Shown here one piece after another: positions 55,424-64,000 of a DNA stretch of 64,000 bases. The stretch's first letter is position 1. Each line of letters begins with the position of its first letter. The notes under the pieces are model-generated. The model was not told where the DNA came from and did not search any database. It saw only the letters and a list, made by a program, of their open reading frames with translations. The stretch is from Micromussa lordhowensis. Taxonomy: Eukaryota; Cnidaria; Anthozoa; Scleractinia; Lobophylliidae. The stretch lies in the NCBI GenBank assembly GCA_964020085.1, contig OZ026600.1:26202738-26266737 (forward strand). Direction: 5' to 3'. The translations under genes were made by a program, and so were the position numbers.

Positions 55424-57676
55424 CTACTCAAAAGCTATCTGAAAAGCCCACAGTTTCCCTGGGATCTTGACTTCATTGTTCCAACCTTCCTTCGTAGGGA
55501 TTAACAAAGCATGCGAATCACCTAGATCTGCCATCTTTTGCGTTTTTCTGGAGATACATTGTAAAAACGGCCACCAATACTTCCTTGGGTATGTATCCAA
55601 AGCCACAAGCGTGCATGGCTGTCGGTGAGACTGGAGAAAACGCAAGACTGGGCCGACTAAGACATTTGGCGGGAAAACATATGGACGCTGCATAACAGAA
55701 GAGAACTTCATCAAATCTTGTGCAAACAGATTCACCCCAATCGAGCATGGCGAGGGCCACGGCGTAAAATGGGGAAGATGATTCCCTTGTTTGTCAGTCA
55801 TAGCATTTGAATCTAGGGCCATCAAATCACAGGAGTGGCCATTCAGACCGCCAAAGACCCGTTGTACCTCACTCCAGTTCTCCGGTGTTAGTGTGTAGTC
55901 CAAAGAAGATAGCCTGCGAGAAGGGGGATCCGCCGGGTTTTCCCGTGACGGGACGTACAACATGCGTAATAATAGATTCAGGTCCACCGTGGTAAAAAAT
56001 AATGCCTTGATAGCCTCGTTCAAATCATGACTTTTGCCTCCTTGATTAGTCCACGCATGCATGACTGCCTGGTTGTCAATCATGACATCGACGCGACAAT
56101 TTGTGACAAGATGTTTAAATGCTTGTAAGACCTTATCCACTGCCATGGCTTCCCTTGTCGCGATATCCAGCATCATCTCATCCTTTGACCAATAATCAGA
56201 TGCCTCCTGCTTCACAGGCGTAGAGATGACCCCACCCCATCCGGTTTGAGAGGCATCCGTTGCTATGTTAATCTGAAGATGTTTCTCTTCGCGCCAAGGT
56301 AGAGGGTCATCCCACCCTTCTAGAAATAACCAATGGGCGATCTCATCGCGCAGTGCACCCCGGATCGCAATTGGTTTCATTGTGCGCATACCCCTTGAGA
56401 TTGCTGCCGACATCTCTCTAGTAAACAGACGCGCTGCTGGAACAACCAGGGAAAAGGAGACGCACTTGCCGACCAAACGTTGAAGTGTCTTGACCGAAAC
56501 ATAACTCGAGCCTAATGTCTCTCGGATCAGCTCTAGGAACTTGCGCTTTTTGTCCGGGATCAGGTGGAAAACTTCCCTACTGGAGTCCCCGAGAAAGCCA
56601 AGATAAGGGACCATCTTTTGGGGGGTTAAGATTGACTTCGTTAGGCCCAGAAAATATCCCAAACGTACCAAATAGAACGCCACAAGAAATACTGCTGATT
56701 TGGCCGCCGCCAAATTACGCTCATCTGCAGAGTGTAGGGTACCATATTCCCCTTTGTTAGGTGGCACCTGGAGTTGACCATTATGCCTATCATCAATATA
56801 TAGGAGACATGGGATCCCCAACGAGCGCAGAAAATTAGACGCCATAAGGCCCGTCGAATGATACACATAAGGGGAGATCTTCCAGCCAAACGGTAGGGAG
56901 TTATATGTAAAGTACCAACCACCCCACTGGATTCCGAAATATGTACGACTTTCTTCCGACAGCAAAAGGTGGTCGTATCCAGATTTGTCGTCAAGGACGG
57001 TCTGATAAGAGTCCTTGAAAACATACCGAGGCAAATCTGTCACCCTATCCAGGGTGAAAGGCTTCTCTAGCATCCACAAGTTTAGGTACCGCGCATCATG
57101 ACACAATCTCGGCTTTGATGGCTCAACCGTCAACGGTAGTACAATTTGGGGCGGGGTTACTTGGCCAACCTTACCCACCAAAGAGATCGCACCAGTTCTT
57201 AGACGACTTAAAAGTGTCGTCCTGACAAACTCCCCAAACTGTTTACAAGATACATTATTTTTAAACAATCTGTGGGGTGGCCGGTCGGAATCGTAATGTT
57301 CCCCCTTGAACGTTCCCTTAAAGTGTTTGAAATATGGGAATATCGACACCTTATTCCCAATCCAAGACAAGACCTCCTCCTGGTGTGATGAAGGAGCAAG
57401 TTTCGCGATTTCTGTCCACTGGGTTATGCGTTTGTGAAGTTCCCCCGCCACAAAAGTATCAGGATCCCGAAATAGCAACTCTTCGACATGCCCGATAATT
57501 TCTCCATTCTCAACCAGTCGAGTTTTCTGCATCAGGTGGTCATTTTCTGTCCCCTCACTGCTGACCGATACGGGGTTCCCCCTTACGTCTATCCACTGTA
57601 TCGCACCTGCGCGATCACCAAAGTTGTTGATAAAGTTATCAAAGTTGTCATGTTTTTCCCATGACCAGAATGTTGC
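55424..57676 (-). CDS. DIRS-type reverse transcriptase-RNase H, about 750 aa
   Basis: Opens at 57676 after the acceptor TTTCCCCTTAG and stays open for 750 codons; the first methionine is at 57532. RT motifs in order: PLTVEPSKPRLCHDARYLN, VLDDKSGYDHL, SLPFGWKISPYVY and the catalytic LLYIDD. An RNase H domain follows with INIATDASQTGWGG (Asp), TREAMAVDKVL (Glu), VMIDNQAVMHAW (Asp) and ENPADPPSR (Asp). The last 150 residues resemble the C-terminal extension of DIRS/Ngaro polymerases. No methyltransferase motif is seen, which favours Ngaro over DIRS1. The frame is intact. The 49 residues before the first methionine are open, and together with the acceptor they suggest a spliced gag-pol message. 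Confidence 0.9.
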   Translation of the reverse strand, partial: ATFWSWEKHDNFDNFINNFGDRAGAIQWIDVRGNPVSVSSEGTENDHLMQKTRLVENGEIIGHVEELLFRDPDTFVAGELHKRITQWTEIAKLAPSSHQEEVLSWIGNKVSIFPYFKHFKGTFKGEHYDSDRPPHRLFKNNVSCKQFGEFVRTTLLSRLRTGAISLVGKVGQVTPPQIVLPLTVEPSKPRLCHDARYLNLWMLEKPFTLDRVTDLPRYVFKDSYQTVLDDKSGYDHLLLSEESRTYFGIQWGGWYFTYNSLPFGWKISPYVYHSTGLMASNFLRSLGIPCLLYIDDRHNGQLQVPPNKGEYGTLHSADERNLAAAKSAVFLVAFYLVRLGYFLGLTKSILTPQKMVPYLGFLGDSSREVFHLIPDKKRKFLELIRETLGSSYVSVKTLQRLVGKCVSFSLVVPAARLFTREMSAAISRGMRTMKPIAIRGALRDEIAHWLFLEGWDDPLPWREEKHLQINIATDASQTGWGGVISTPVKQEASDYWSKDEMMLDIATREAMAVDKVLQAFKHLVTNCRVDVMIDNQAVMHAWTNQGGKSHDLNEAIKALFFTTVDLNLLLRMLYVPSRENPADPPSRRLSSLDYTLTPENWSEVQRVFGGLNGHSCDLMALDSNAMTDKQGNHLPHFTPWPSPCSIGVNLFAQDLMKFSSVMQRPYVFPPNVLVGPVLRFLQSHRQPCTLVALDTYPRKYWWPFLQCISRKTQKMADLGDSHALLIPTKEGWNNEVKIPGKLWAFQIAFE

Positions 57677-57972
57677 CTAAGGGGAAAAAAGGATTTTTTT
57701 TTAAAGAACCCCGTAGAAGCCAGCAGAGAGAGGACAGTCTTGACCCAGTATGACCGGGAGGGTTTGAGATACCCCGTTTTCAAAACTCTCAACTCTCTGT
57801 GACTACAGTACAGGTAACAACAACAATGTGCGAGAACAGAAGGGAAACAAATAAGTGTTACAGGCAGGTGTTACTGATCCCTCCACCTACCCTTGTAAAG
57901 GCGATACTAACCGAATACCACTTAAGAATCGCATTAAATCGAGAAAAAAAAAAAAAAGAAACCGGACAAGTT

Positions 57973-60164
57973 TCAAATGTTTATTGCGCTCATTGAACTT
58001 GTTATTAACATGATTATCACTGTTATTACAACTTGTTTTCCTTTCATGCGCTTCAGTGGTTTAGTACACCTATCAGAACTTGTCACTTTAGCACGACCTC
58101 GGGTTGCTGAGGGCCTCTGCTGTGCACCCCTCCTTGCATAACACCTTGCCATAATGTGGCCATACTTTCCACAAAAATAACATTGGACGGGAGCGCCACT
58201 TCTCCAGCCACGACCTCTATATGGGGCATCACCACGTTCACGGTAAGAAGATTCAGACGACGGGCTTCTCCCAGTCATCGCTTTCTCCACCTTCGCAACC
58301 GCCTCGTACACTTTCGTATGGTCTTTGTCCCCGAGGAGGCGCAGAACCAAAGCGCGAAAATGTTCCTTTGGGAGGTCTACCTTTGCCCTGGCTGTCTGAT
58401 ACACAAGGCGGTAGAAATCGCGTTTCTCATCCTGATTATCCCTGGAGGTATTCTGAAGGGTCTCCAGAATATCAATCGCCTCGTACTTGTTAAACTCTGA
58501 AAGCGGTCGTGCCGCATAATCGAGCATCTTCCTTATCACAGAGGCCACAGAGAGTTTCGTCAACTCCTCAAGAGACTTTTGTAAATGACCAAACTTTTCC
58601 TTTAGAGTCTAGGAGAGCAAATAAGGGAAGAGTCAGATTATACGAACATCAACTCACGAAGTTTCTTTTGTTTTAGCGAACTCTCGCCCCATTGCATTAC
58701 AGAAAAAAAAAAAAAAAACACAGATTTTCATTGCATTATCGAAAAACTTCCACTGCATTGCCGAAAGACTCGAATTTCCCTTTTCCATTTTCAATTTTTA
58801 TTTATTTATTTATTTTATTTTCCAATTTCATTTTTATTTATGTATTGTATGGGGAACACCCCCCTCCGTCCTAAGGCGAGCTCTCGCCCATTTCTTTTCC
58901 TTTTTATTTTCATGGAGAATCCTCATACATTTCTTTCTCCTTTTTTTTTTTTTTTTCCAAAGTGAATTCTCACCTCATCACTTTCCTTTCCTTTTCTCAT
59001 GGCGAACTCTCGCCCCATCATTTTGTTCTATTTCTCATAGCGAACTCTCGCCCCATCACTTTTTCCTATTTCTCATGGCGAACTCTCGCCCCATCACTTT
59101 CCCTATTTCTCATGGCGAACTCTCGCCCCATCACTTTGTTCTATTTCTCATAGCGAACTCTCGCCCCATCACTTTCCTCTTTCTCATGGCGAACTCTCGC
59201 CCCATCACTTTCCTTATTTCTCATGGCGAACTCTCGCCCCATCACTTCCCTTTTCTATTTTCATGGCGAACTCACGCCCCATCACTTTCTATTTCTCATG
59301 GAGAACTCTCGCCCCATTGCTCTTTCTTTTTTTTTTTTTTTTTTTTTTTTTCTTTTTTTTGGTGAACTCTCACCCCATAGCTCATTCGCGTTATCCTGAG
59401 TTACAACATTTCACCTCTATACAATAAAGACACGCACATCAGTGAACAGTAAGTTCCCGCCCCATCTGAGTGTTGCATATAAATTCTCGACAACAATTGA
59501 GAGAAAAATACAATCCGCGAAAGCCGCTAATGAAGCATTCACTCCATTACAAATAACTCCAATATCCCGGTGTGTTGAATACAATACTAAGAAACCAGAG
59601 AAGACAAAAACAAAGGAAAAAGAAAAAAAAAAAAAGAAACCCGCCAAGGTCCAAATTTAATAGACTAAAGCTGTTCACAACTAACTAACCGGCAAACGCG
59701 GACAAACTGAGCGGGGAAAAAACCCGAAAAATAACGAAAAAACCCCATACAACACGAAGTACATGTAAACGAAACGCATTTACCTCAAGCTCTCCTTGAG
59801 TTGGTTCCACGTGCACAGCTTCTTGTGGAGCCACTGGAACTTGCGCCGGTGGAATTTGTTGGGCTGGAACTTGCGCCGGCGGAATCTGTTGGGCTGGAAC
59901 TTGCGCCGGCGGAATTTGTTGGGCTGGAACTTGCGCCGGTGGAAACTGTTGGGCTTGAGCAGGTAAGATAGCCTGGCCCACAACAAGTTGAGCGCCCTGG
60001 TTTTCAGCCGGTTGAGGAGGTTGAACTGGCGCCGGCAAAACTTCTACGTCTCCACGAGGCACTTGACCATCTTGGGCCGCTTGTTCCGCGCCCGCTTGCA
60101 ATTCATCCACTTGTATAGGTCTCAGACGACCACGAACCGGGCCGGGGTATTGTACATTCGCCAT
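57973..60164 (-). CDS. Ngaro gag-like ORF1, two exons, about 338 aa
   Basis: Exon 1 is 60164-59784 (start MANVQYPGP; donor CTTGAG|GTAAAT, phase 0). Exon 2 is 58608-57973 (acceptor CTCTCCTAG, phase 0; TLKEKFGHLQKSLEELTKLS). Exon 1 has a Pro/Gln-rich run of PPAQVPAQQI decapeptides, about four copies. Exon 2 is helical and ends with a CX2CX4HX4C zinc knuckle (CYFCGKYGHIMARC) after an Arg/Gly-rich stretch, typical of nucleocapsid-like RNA binding. The 1.18-kb intron contains a tandem repeat. The exon join is inferred from phase and consensus, not observed. A downstream splice to the RT exon is likely, but its donor is not certain. Confidence 0.75.
58960..59380. repeat. About eleven tandem 33-41-bp units in the Ngaro intron
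   Basis: Units read ATGGCGAACTCTCGCCCCAT then CACTTTCC and a T/C-rich spacer ending TTTCTC. GGCGA and TCGCC flank four bases, so every unit can form a small stem-loop. The array decays at the edges into poly-T (59322-59360). Confidence 0.9.
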
Positions 60165-60239
60165 CCAAGTAAAGTAATAACACGAGGCAAGGAAATTCCA
60201 ACTATTCGAGCGACACGAACTGGAGCACAACCGAACCGC

Positions 60240-60320
60240 GCTGCAGTTGAGCCAAAGTGATAATTTATTCACATGTGTTGGTTTTATATGCGTCACTTTA
60301 ATGTATGCAGTGTGAATAGT
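60240..60320. repeat. Split direct repeat A1 (Ngaro 5' end)
   Basis: 81 bp identical to A2 at 53511-53591; it ends at AGT, followed by unrelated GTATCTAATACATG. Confidence 0.9.
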
Positions 60321-60353
60321 GTATCTAATACATGTACACTATAATAAGGATAA

Positions 60354-60387
<34 letters not shown>

Positions 60388-60528
60388 GAGAGTTTTCATT
60401 GGATTAGCCATCATGGTATATGAGCCATTATACCATGATCTACAAAGATGGCGAGCGTATGCCTGATTTTTTGGGCCTTTTTGTTTTTATTGTAGCCTAG
60501 TTTTCTATTTTTGGGATGCGTTTTTAAT

Positions 60529-60532
60529 AAAA

Positions 60533-60569
<37 letters not shown>

Positions 60570-60597
60570 TATAGCCAACTCGGCGCTACGCGAGCTT

Positions 60598-60654
<57 letters not shown>

Positions 60655-60658
60655 TTAA
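60529..60658. repeat. Large palindrome right of the Ngaro element
   Basis: The left arm has CAATTATTCCA, TTGTTGGATATGAGATGAT and TAGCCAAC. The right arm has GTTGGCTA, ATCATCTCATATCCAAC and TGGAATAATTG. The centre is CGGCGCTACGCGAGCTTACGC. Confidence 0.85.
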
Positions 60659-60728
60659 ATATACTATGCTACGTTCTAAATACACTATGATAAGGGATAC
60701 CAAGTACTTACCAGCCCAGTAACAAAGT

Positions 60729-62781
60729 TAGTACTGAAATTAAATCTGCTAAAGAATTACTTTACAATAATAAGTTTATCGAACCCAATGGCGACCCGCG
60801 TAAAACATGGCAAATCATCAACGATCTTACATCTCTTCAGGCCATCAATTCATCGATTAGAGAAATAAATCTAAATGGTATTTCTATATCTGAATCATCC
60901 GACTTGTCGAATGCATTCAATGACCATTTCTCATCAATAAGGACCTAAACTTGCTAATGACATCCCATTATCTAATAACAATCGCCACTGTAACCTGAAA
61001 TATGTCGAAGGCACTAACAATAGATTCGAATTCCGCCCTACAAATAGTAGACAGCCTTTAAACCTACTGAATAAACTAAATAAGTCTAAAGGGGCTGGTC
61101 TCGACAAGCTATCGAACCGGCTTATTCTGGAATGTGCTGACCTTATTTCGCCATATATCTCAATTATCTTTAATTGTTGTCTAGCTACCGGCATATTCCC
61201 TGATGACTGGAAATTGGCCAAAGTTACGCCTATATTCAAGCAGGGCGATAGAAGTGATATGGACAATTATCACCCAATTTCTGTAATCTCAGCAATAGCA
61301 AAAGTCTTTGAGAGAATTGTTTATAATCAGCTTTCTTCCTATTTATCCGAAAACACAATATTTTGTCACAGCATCAGTCTGGCTTTCGATCTTTTCACTC
61401 AACTGTAACCGCTTTGCTCGAAGCCGCTGATAATTGGCCTTTTAACATAGATCGTGGCTATGTTAACGCTGTTGTCTTTTTAGATCTAAAAAAAGCATTT
61501 GGCACAGTCAATCGCTCTATTTTATTATCCAAACTATATTCATATGGAGTCAAAGGACATACTTACGAATTACGTTCTTCTTACTTACACAATCGTACGC
61601 AAAAATGCACTGTCAATGGTGTCCTTTCTAAAAGTCCCCCTTTAACTTGTGGGATTCCCAAGGGGGCGATACTGGGGCCTTTACTGTTTCTCTTATATAT
61701 TAATGACTTACCCAATTGCTTACTATCAGATTACTTACTTACTTAATCCTCTTCGTGCTCGGTAGCACATAAGGCCGATTACTATCAGATTCGTAACCAA
61801 GAATGTATGCGGATGATATTCACCTAACATATGCTGACAACGACATCTGCTCCATTGAGGCTTCCTTAAATCAGGACTTTGTGTCAAACATAAACCGTTG
61901 GCTTATTGCCAATAAATTAACTCTTAACATGGCGAAAACTGAATTTATGTTAATTGGATCAAGACAAAAATTAAACAGTCTAGTCGTTCTTCCTGCGTTG
62001 GAAATTAATGGTACACAATTAACCAGAGTCAATTTTACCAAGTCTCTTGGTGTGTTAATTGACGAAAATTTAACATGGAGTAATCAAATCAACGTTATAT
62101 CTAAAAAAAATATCTTCTGGTATTGGATCTATTAAACGAATTAGTCACTGGGTTCCTCCTGCAACTCTACAAAATATTTGTCATGGGTTAGTCCAATCGC
62201 ACTTTGACTATTGTAGTGTTGTTTGGGATAACTGCTCCAAAACATTATCTGACAAATTACAAAAACTTCAAAATCGCGCTGTCCGCGTCCTTACTCGTTC
62301 TAGTTATGATGCTGGTGCCAACCAACTAGTTACAGAACTAGGCTGGGAAAATTTAGAAACTCGACAAAGGCTGAGATGGTCTATAAATCCTTAAATGTCC
62401 TCACACCCAATTATTTGTCCTCGAGATTCATTCAGCGGAGTGATGTGATTACTTCTTACAATTTGCGCAATTCTGAAACTAAGCTTGCTATTCCCTTGCC
62501 ACGTACAAACTATTATAAAAATAGCTTTGGCTGTAGTGGTGCAGTCCTATGGAACAGCCTACTCTCAGCTGCTAGGCAAGCAACATCTCTGAGTAATTTC
62601 CGACGATTGTTAAATTCCGACACGGCATTCATGTAAAACAGGCTTTAATTTAGTTTACTTTCTTCAATAGTTAGTAGTATTTTAAATAAGATTAATCTGT
62701 AGACATAGGTTTTCGTAATAAGTTGTAGCTTTTACATTAAATTGTTAATGCCTGATGTACTTTACCGTGTTTTTAAATAAA

Positions 62782-62815
<34 letters not shown>
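60729..62815 (+). pseudogene. CR1-like LINE, RT and 3' end
   Basis: Resumes the LINE cut at 53179. It reads STEIKSAKELLYNN, NKSKGAGLDKLSNRLI, LAKVTPIFKQGDRSDMDNYH, VVFLDLKKAFGTVNRSIL, CGIPKGAILGPLLFLLYIND, the catalytic YADDIHL (61806) and the thumb region to about 62636. Frames shift at about 60940, 61370 and 62110, and a 46-bp insertion interrupts at 61733. It ends with AATAAA and a (GAT)n tail at 62783-62815, typical of CR1/L2-group elements. Inactive. Confidence 0.85.
61733..61778 (-). mobile_element. 46-bp retroelement 3' end with 13-bp target duplication
   Basis: TTACTATCAGATT flanks both sides (61720-61732 and 61779-61791). The inserted piece, read on the minus strand, is TCGGCCTTATGTGCTACCGA, then GCACGAAGAGGAT, then a (TAAG)n tail. 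That fits an extremely 5'-truncated LINE or SINE copy. Confidence 0.85.
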
Positions 62816-62816
<1 letters not shown>

Positions 62817-62817
62817 G
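62783..62817. repeat. (GAT)n microsatellite
   Basis: Eleven GAT units form the 3' tail of the LINE. The poly-Asp, poly-Met and poly-Ser frames across it are artefacts. Confidence 0.9.
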
Positions 62818-62894
62818 AACCTCAAAAACCCTACCCTATCCCGCGGCACATACCTATATAGCCCATATATGGGAGTACCCCACCCTCCGCCTCC

Positions 62895-63145
62895 CAGGGG
62901 CGGTGGCCTCATGGTTAGTGCGCTCGTCTCCGGTTCAACCCTGGCCGGGATTTTGGGCAAGACACTTAACTCTCACAGTGCCTCTCTCCACCCAGGTGTA
63001 CAAATGAGTACCGGCGAATTTAATGCTGGAGCTAACCCTGCGATGGACTAGCACCCCATCCAGGGAGGAGTAAAAATACTCCTTGTCGCTTCATGCTACA
63101 GAAACCGGGATAGCCACTTGACTCGTGTGCAGACTTTACCTTAAC
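62895..63145 (+). repeat. tRNA-derived SINE
   Basis: The head GGTGGCCTCATGGTTAGTGC (A-box-like) and CCGGTTCAACCCTGG (B box GGTTCAANNC) form a pol III promoter. GCAAGACACTTAACTCTCAC, CAGTGCCTCTCTCCACCCAG, GGTGTACAAATGAGTACC and a 3' tail CAGACTTTACCTTA follow. Related copies are at 5287-5400 and 33770-33890. Confidence 0.7.
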
Positions 63146-63385
63146 ATGTAACTTTCTGTTTTAGTTTTCTGCCATACAGTAATTTGGGGGAGGTAAGGGG
63201 TTGTTTTTGTCTAGCACGTGAAACGTTACCTCAGTTGTATGAAATATTCCGTTTCCTAGGGACACAAAATCGTTTATAGATGGCGGCGTGTCATGTTACT
63301 TAGTACTGTTCCAGCAAGTCTGCAAAAGATGCAACATTATTGTGTTTTTCGTGGCTTATGTGTTTTCTTTTTGGTAATTTTTCAG

Positions 63386-63768
63386 ACGCTTCTTCTCAGC
63401 AAACAAGCCTTGTTAAAATTTTCAACGGGACAAGTTATCGACCTTATCTCAAATGATGTCCAGCGGCTGGAGGATGAGGCTGTCAAGCTGGTTTTTTCGG
63501 GCGCTTTTACATCCCTTGAACTTGTTAGCATAACAGTTGTACTCTCGTCTTTGATTGGCTGGCAAGCAGTTATGTCAGTGCTGTTCTTGTGCTGTCTTGT
63601 TCCGTATTTCGCAGGGCTATCCACTGCTAGTGCAAAGCTCCGCTTGCGCACAGCCGCTGAATCCGACCGGCGGATCTCCTTGATGAACCAGGTGGTTTCT
63701 GGGATACGTGCCATCAAGACGCATGCGTGGGAGGGTGAATACCGAGAAAAGATAAAAAGCGCCCGAAG
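63386..63768 (+). CDS. ABCC/MRP-type ABC transporter, second coding exon
   Basis: Acceptor TTTTTCAG ends at 63385; the exon starts in phase 0 (TLLLSKQAL), matching the previous exon, and ends CGAAG|GTAGGG in phase 2 after 127 codons plus two bases. It encodes STGQVIDLISNDVQRLEDEA, the conserved ABCC cytoplasmic loop, two hydrophobic helices, and MNQVVSGIRAIKTHAWE, the conserved loop near the end of TMD1. The gene continues beyond 64000. The earlier methionine at 63293 is upstream of the acceptor and is intronic. Confidence 0.87.
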
Positions 63769-64000
63769 GTAGGGACTGAGATACCATAACTAGTGTGGAC
63801 TCCGTGAATCTTTCGTTAATGAAATCTCTTAACTATAGCTCACCCGTAATATAACCACGACAAAGCTTTTTTTAAGGTGGTAATTAACAGCATTGGCTGG
63901 GAGAGTCGTCTTGAAGGTGAATCTTATAAAAAAACAGTTTTTATGCACAATTTCAATTAGGCCACCACACACAACAGCTTCCGGCTTGCTGTAAAAGTGT
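63769..64000 (+). other. ABCC intron at the window edge
   Basis: Starts with the GTAGGG donor. No further exon lies before 64000. Confidence 0.7.

Larger units (their letters stand above)
53315..60320 (-). mobile_element. Ngaro/DIRS-type tyrosine-recombinase retrotransposon, apparently intact
   Basis: Read on the minus strand the order is A1 (60320-60240), gag, RT-RNase H, tyrosine recombinase, B1 (53649-53589), A2 (53591-53511), a 135-bp spacer, B2 (53375-53315). A1 equals A2 over 81 bp and B1 equals B2 over 61 bp. This is the split-direct-repeat layout of Ngaro/PAT-like elements, in which the internal B1-A2 junction templates the missing ends. All three junctions carry the trinucleotide AGT (53315-53317, 53589-53591, 60318-60320), as expected for recombinase-mediated insertion of a circle. 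All coding frames are open. Confidence 0.9.
53180..60719. mobile_element. Insertion in the LINE bounded by TAACAAAGT direct repeats
   Basis: TAACAAAGT occurs at 53171-53179 and 60720-60728. Removing everything between restores the LINE frame (HNKV then STEIKSAKE). Inside, the Ngaro-like element takes 53315-60320. The remainder, about 135 bp left and 400 bp right, is an older host insertion. The right part holds a large palindrome (60529-60658: CAATTATTCCA, GTTGGATATGAGATGAT, GCCAAC...GTTGGC and complements) and a smaller one at 60411-60442. End inverted repeats are poor (AGGCTCG against CTGGGCTGG), so the class is unresolved. Confidence 0.7.

Noticed and set aside
58960..59380. Regular repeats suggesting a CRISPR array
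   Set aside because: The units are tandem with T/C-rich spacers of similar sequence and no unique spacers; the DNA is eukaryotic and lies inside a retroelement intron.
62755..63051. Open frames with poly-Asp, poly-Met or poly-Ser
   Set aside because: They are translations of a (GAT)n microsatellite and the following SINE.

Overview
This window is animal nuclear DNA: AT-rich, with intron-split genes on both strands, GT/AG splice sites, AATAAA signals and many nested transposable elements. The repeat families (short fold-back MITEs, Penelope-like, Ngaro-like, CR1/L1-like and tRNA-derived elements) and the divergence of the proteins from human orthologues suggest an anthozoan cnidarian, probably a stony coral. 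That assignment is inference; no marker gene is present.

Six host genes can be built by joining open frames at phase-compatible splice sites. (1) 349-2827 (-): the first two coding exons of tafazzin. (2) 14217-18630 (-): a three-exon secreted saposin-B-domain protein, head to head with (3) 18889-20028 (+): a single-coding-exon CREBZF-type bZIP factor with a long 3' UTR. (4) 24310-26875 (-): a two-exon gene for an unrecognised 157-residue protein. (5) 33477-38638 (-): ZFAND3 (A20 plus AN1 zinc fingers), whose last exon lies in a near-perfect 2.66-kb tandem duplication and so occurs twice. (6) 51486-63768 (+): the first two coding exons seen of an ABCC/MRP transporter, running off the right edge.

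Mobile DNA fills most of the rest. At 4.4-13.1 kb an L1-like LINE is split by a 7.2-kb terminal-inverted-repeat insertion. At 36.2-37.9 kb a 1.68-kb element with 9-bp target duplications lies in a ZFAND3 intron. A dead Penelope-like element sits just upstream of ZFAND3. From 40.4 to 48.8 kb there is a shuffled array of unexplained repeat modules, two of which carry a TATA-containing promoter-like core. The ABCC intron holds a nest: a CR1-like LINE is interrupted by an insertion flanked by TAACAAAGT, and inside that lies an apparently intact 7.0-kb Ngaro/DIRS-type tyrosine-recombinase retrotransposon with split direct repeats, a spliced gag, RT-RNase H and a recombinase with all expected catalytic residues. 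This is the most complete mobile system in the window.
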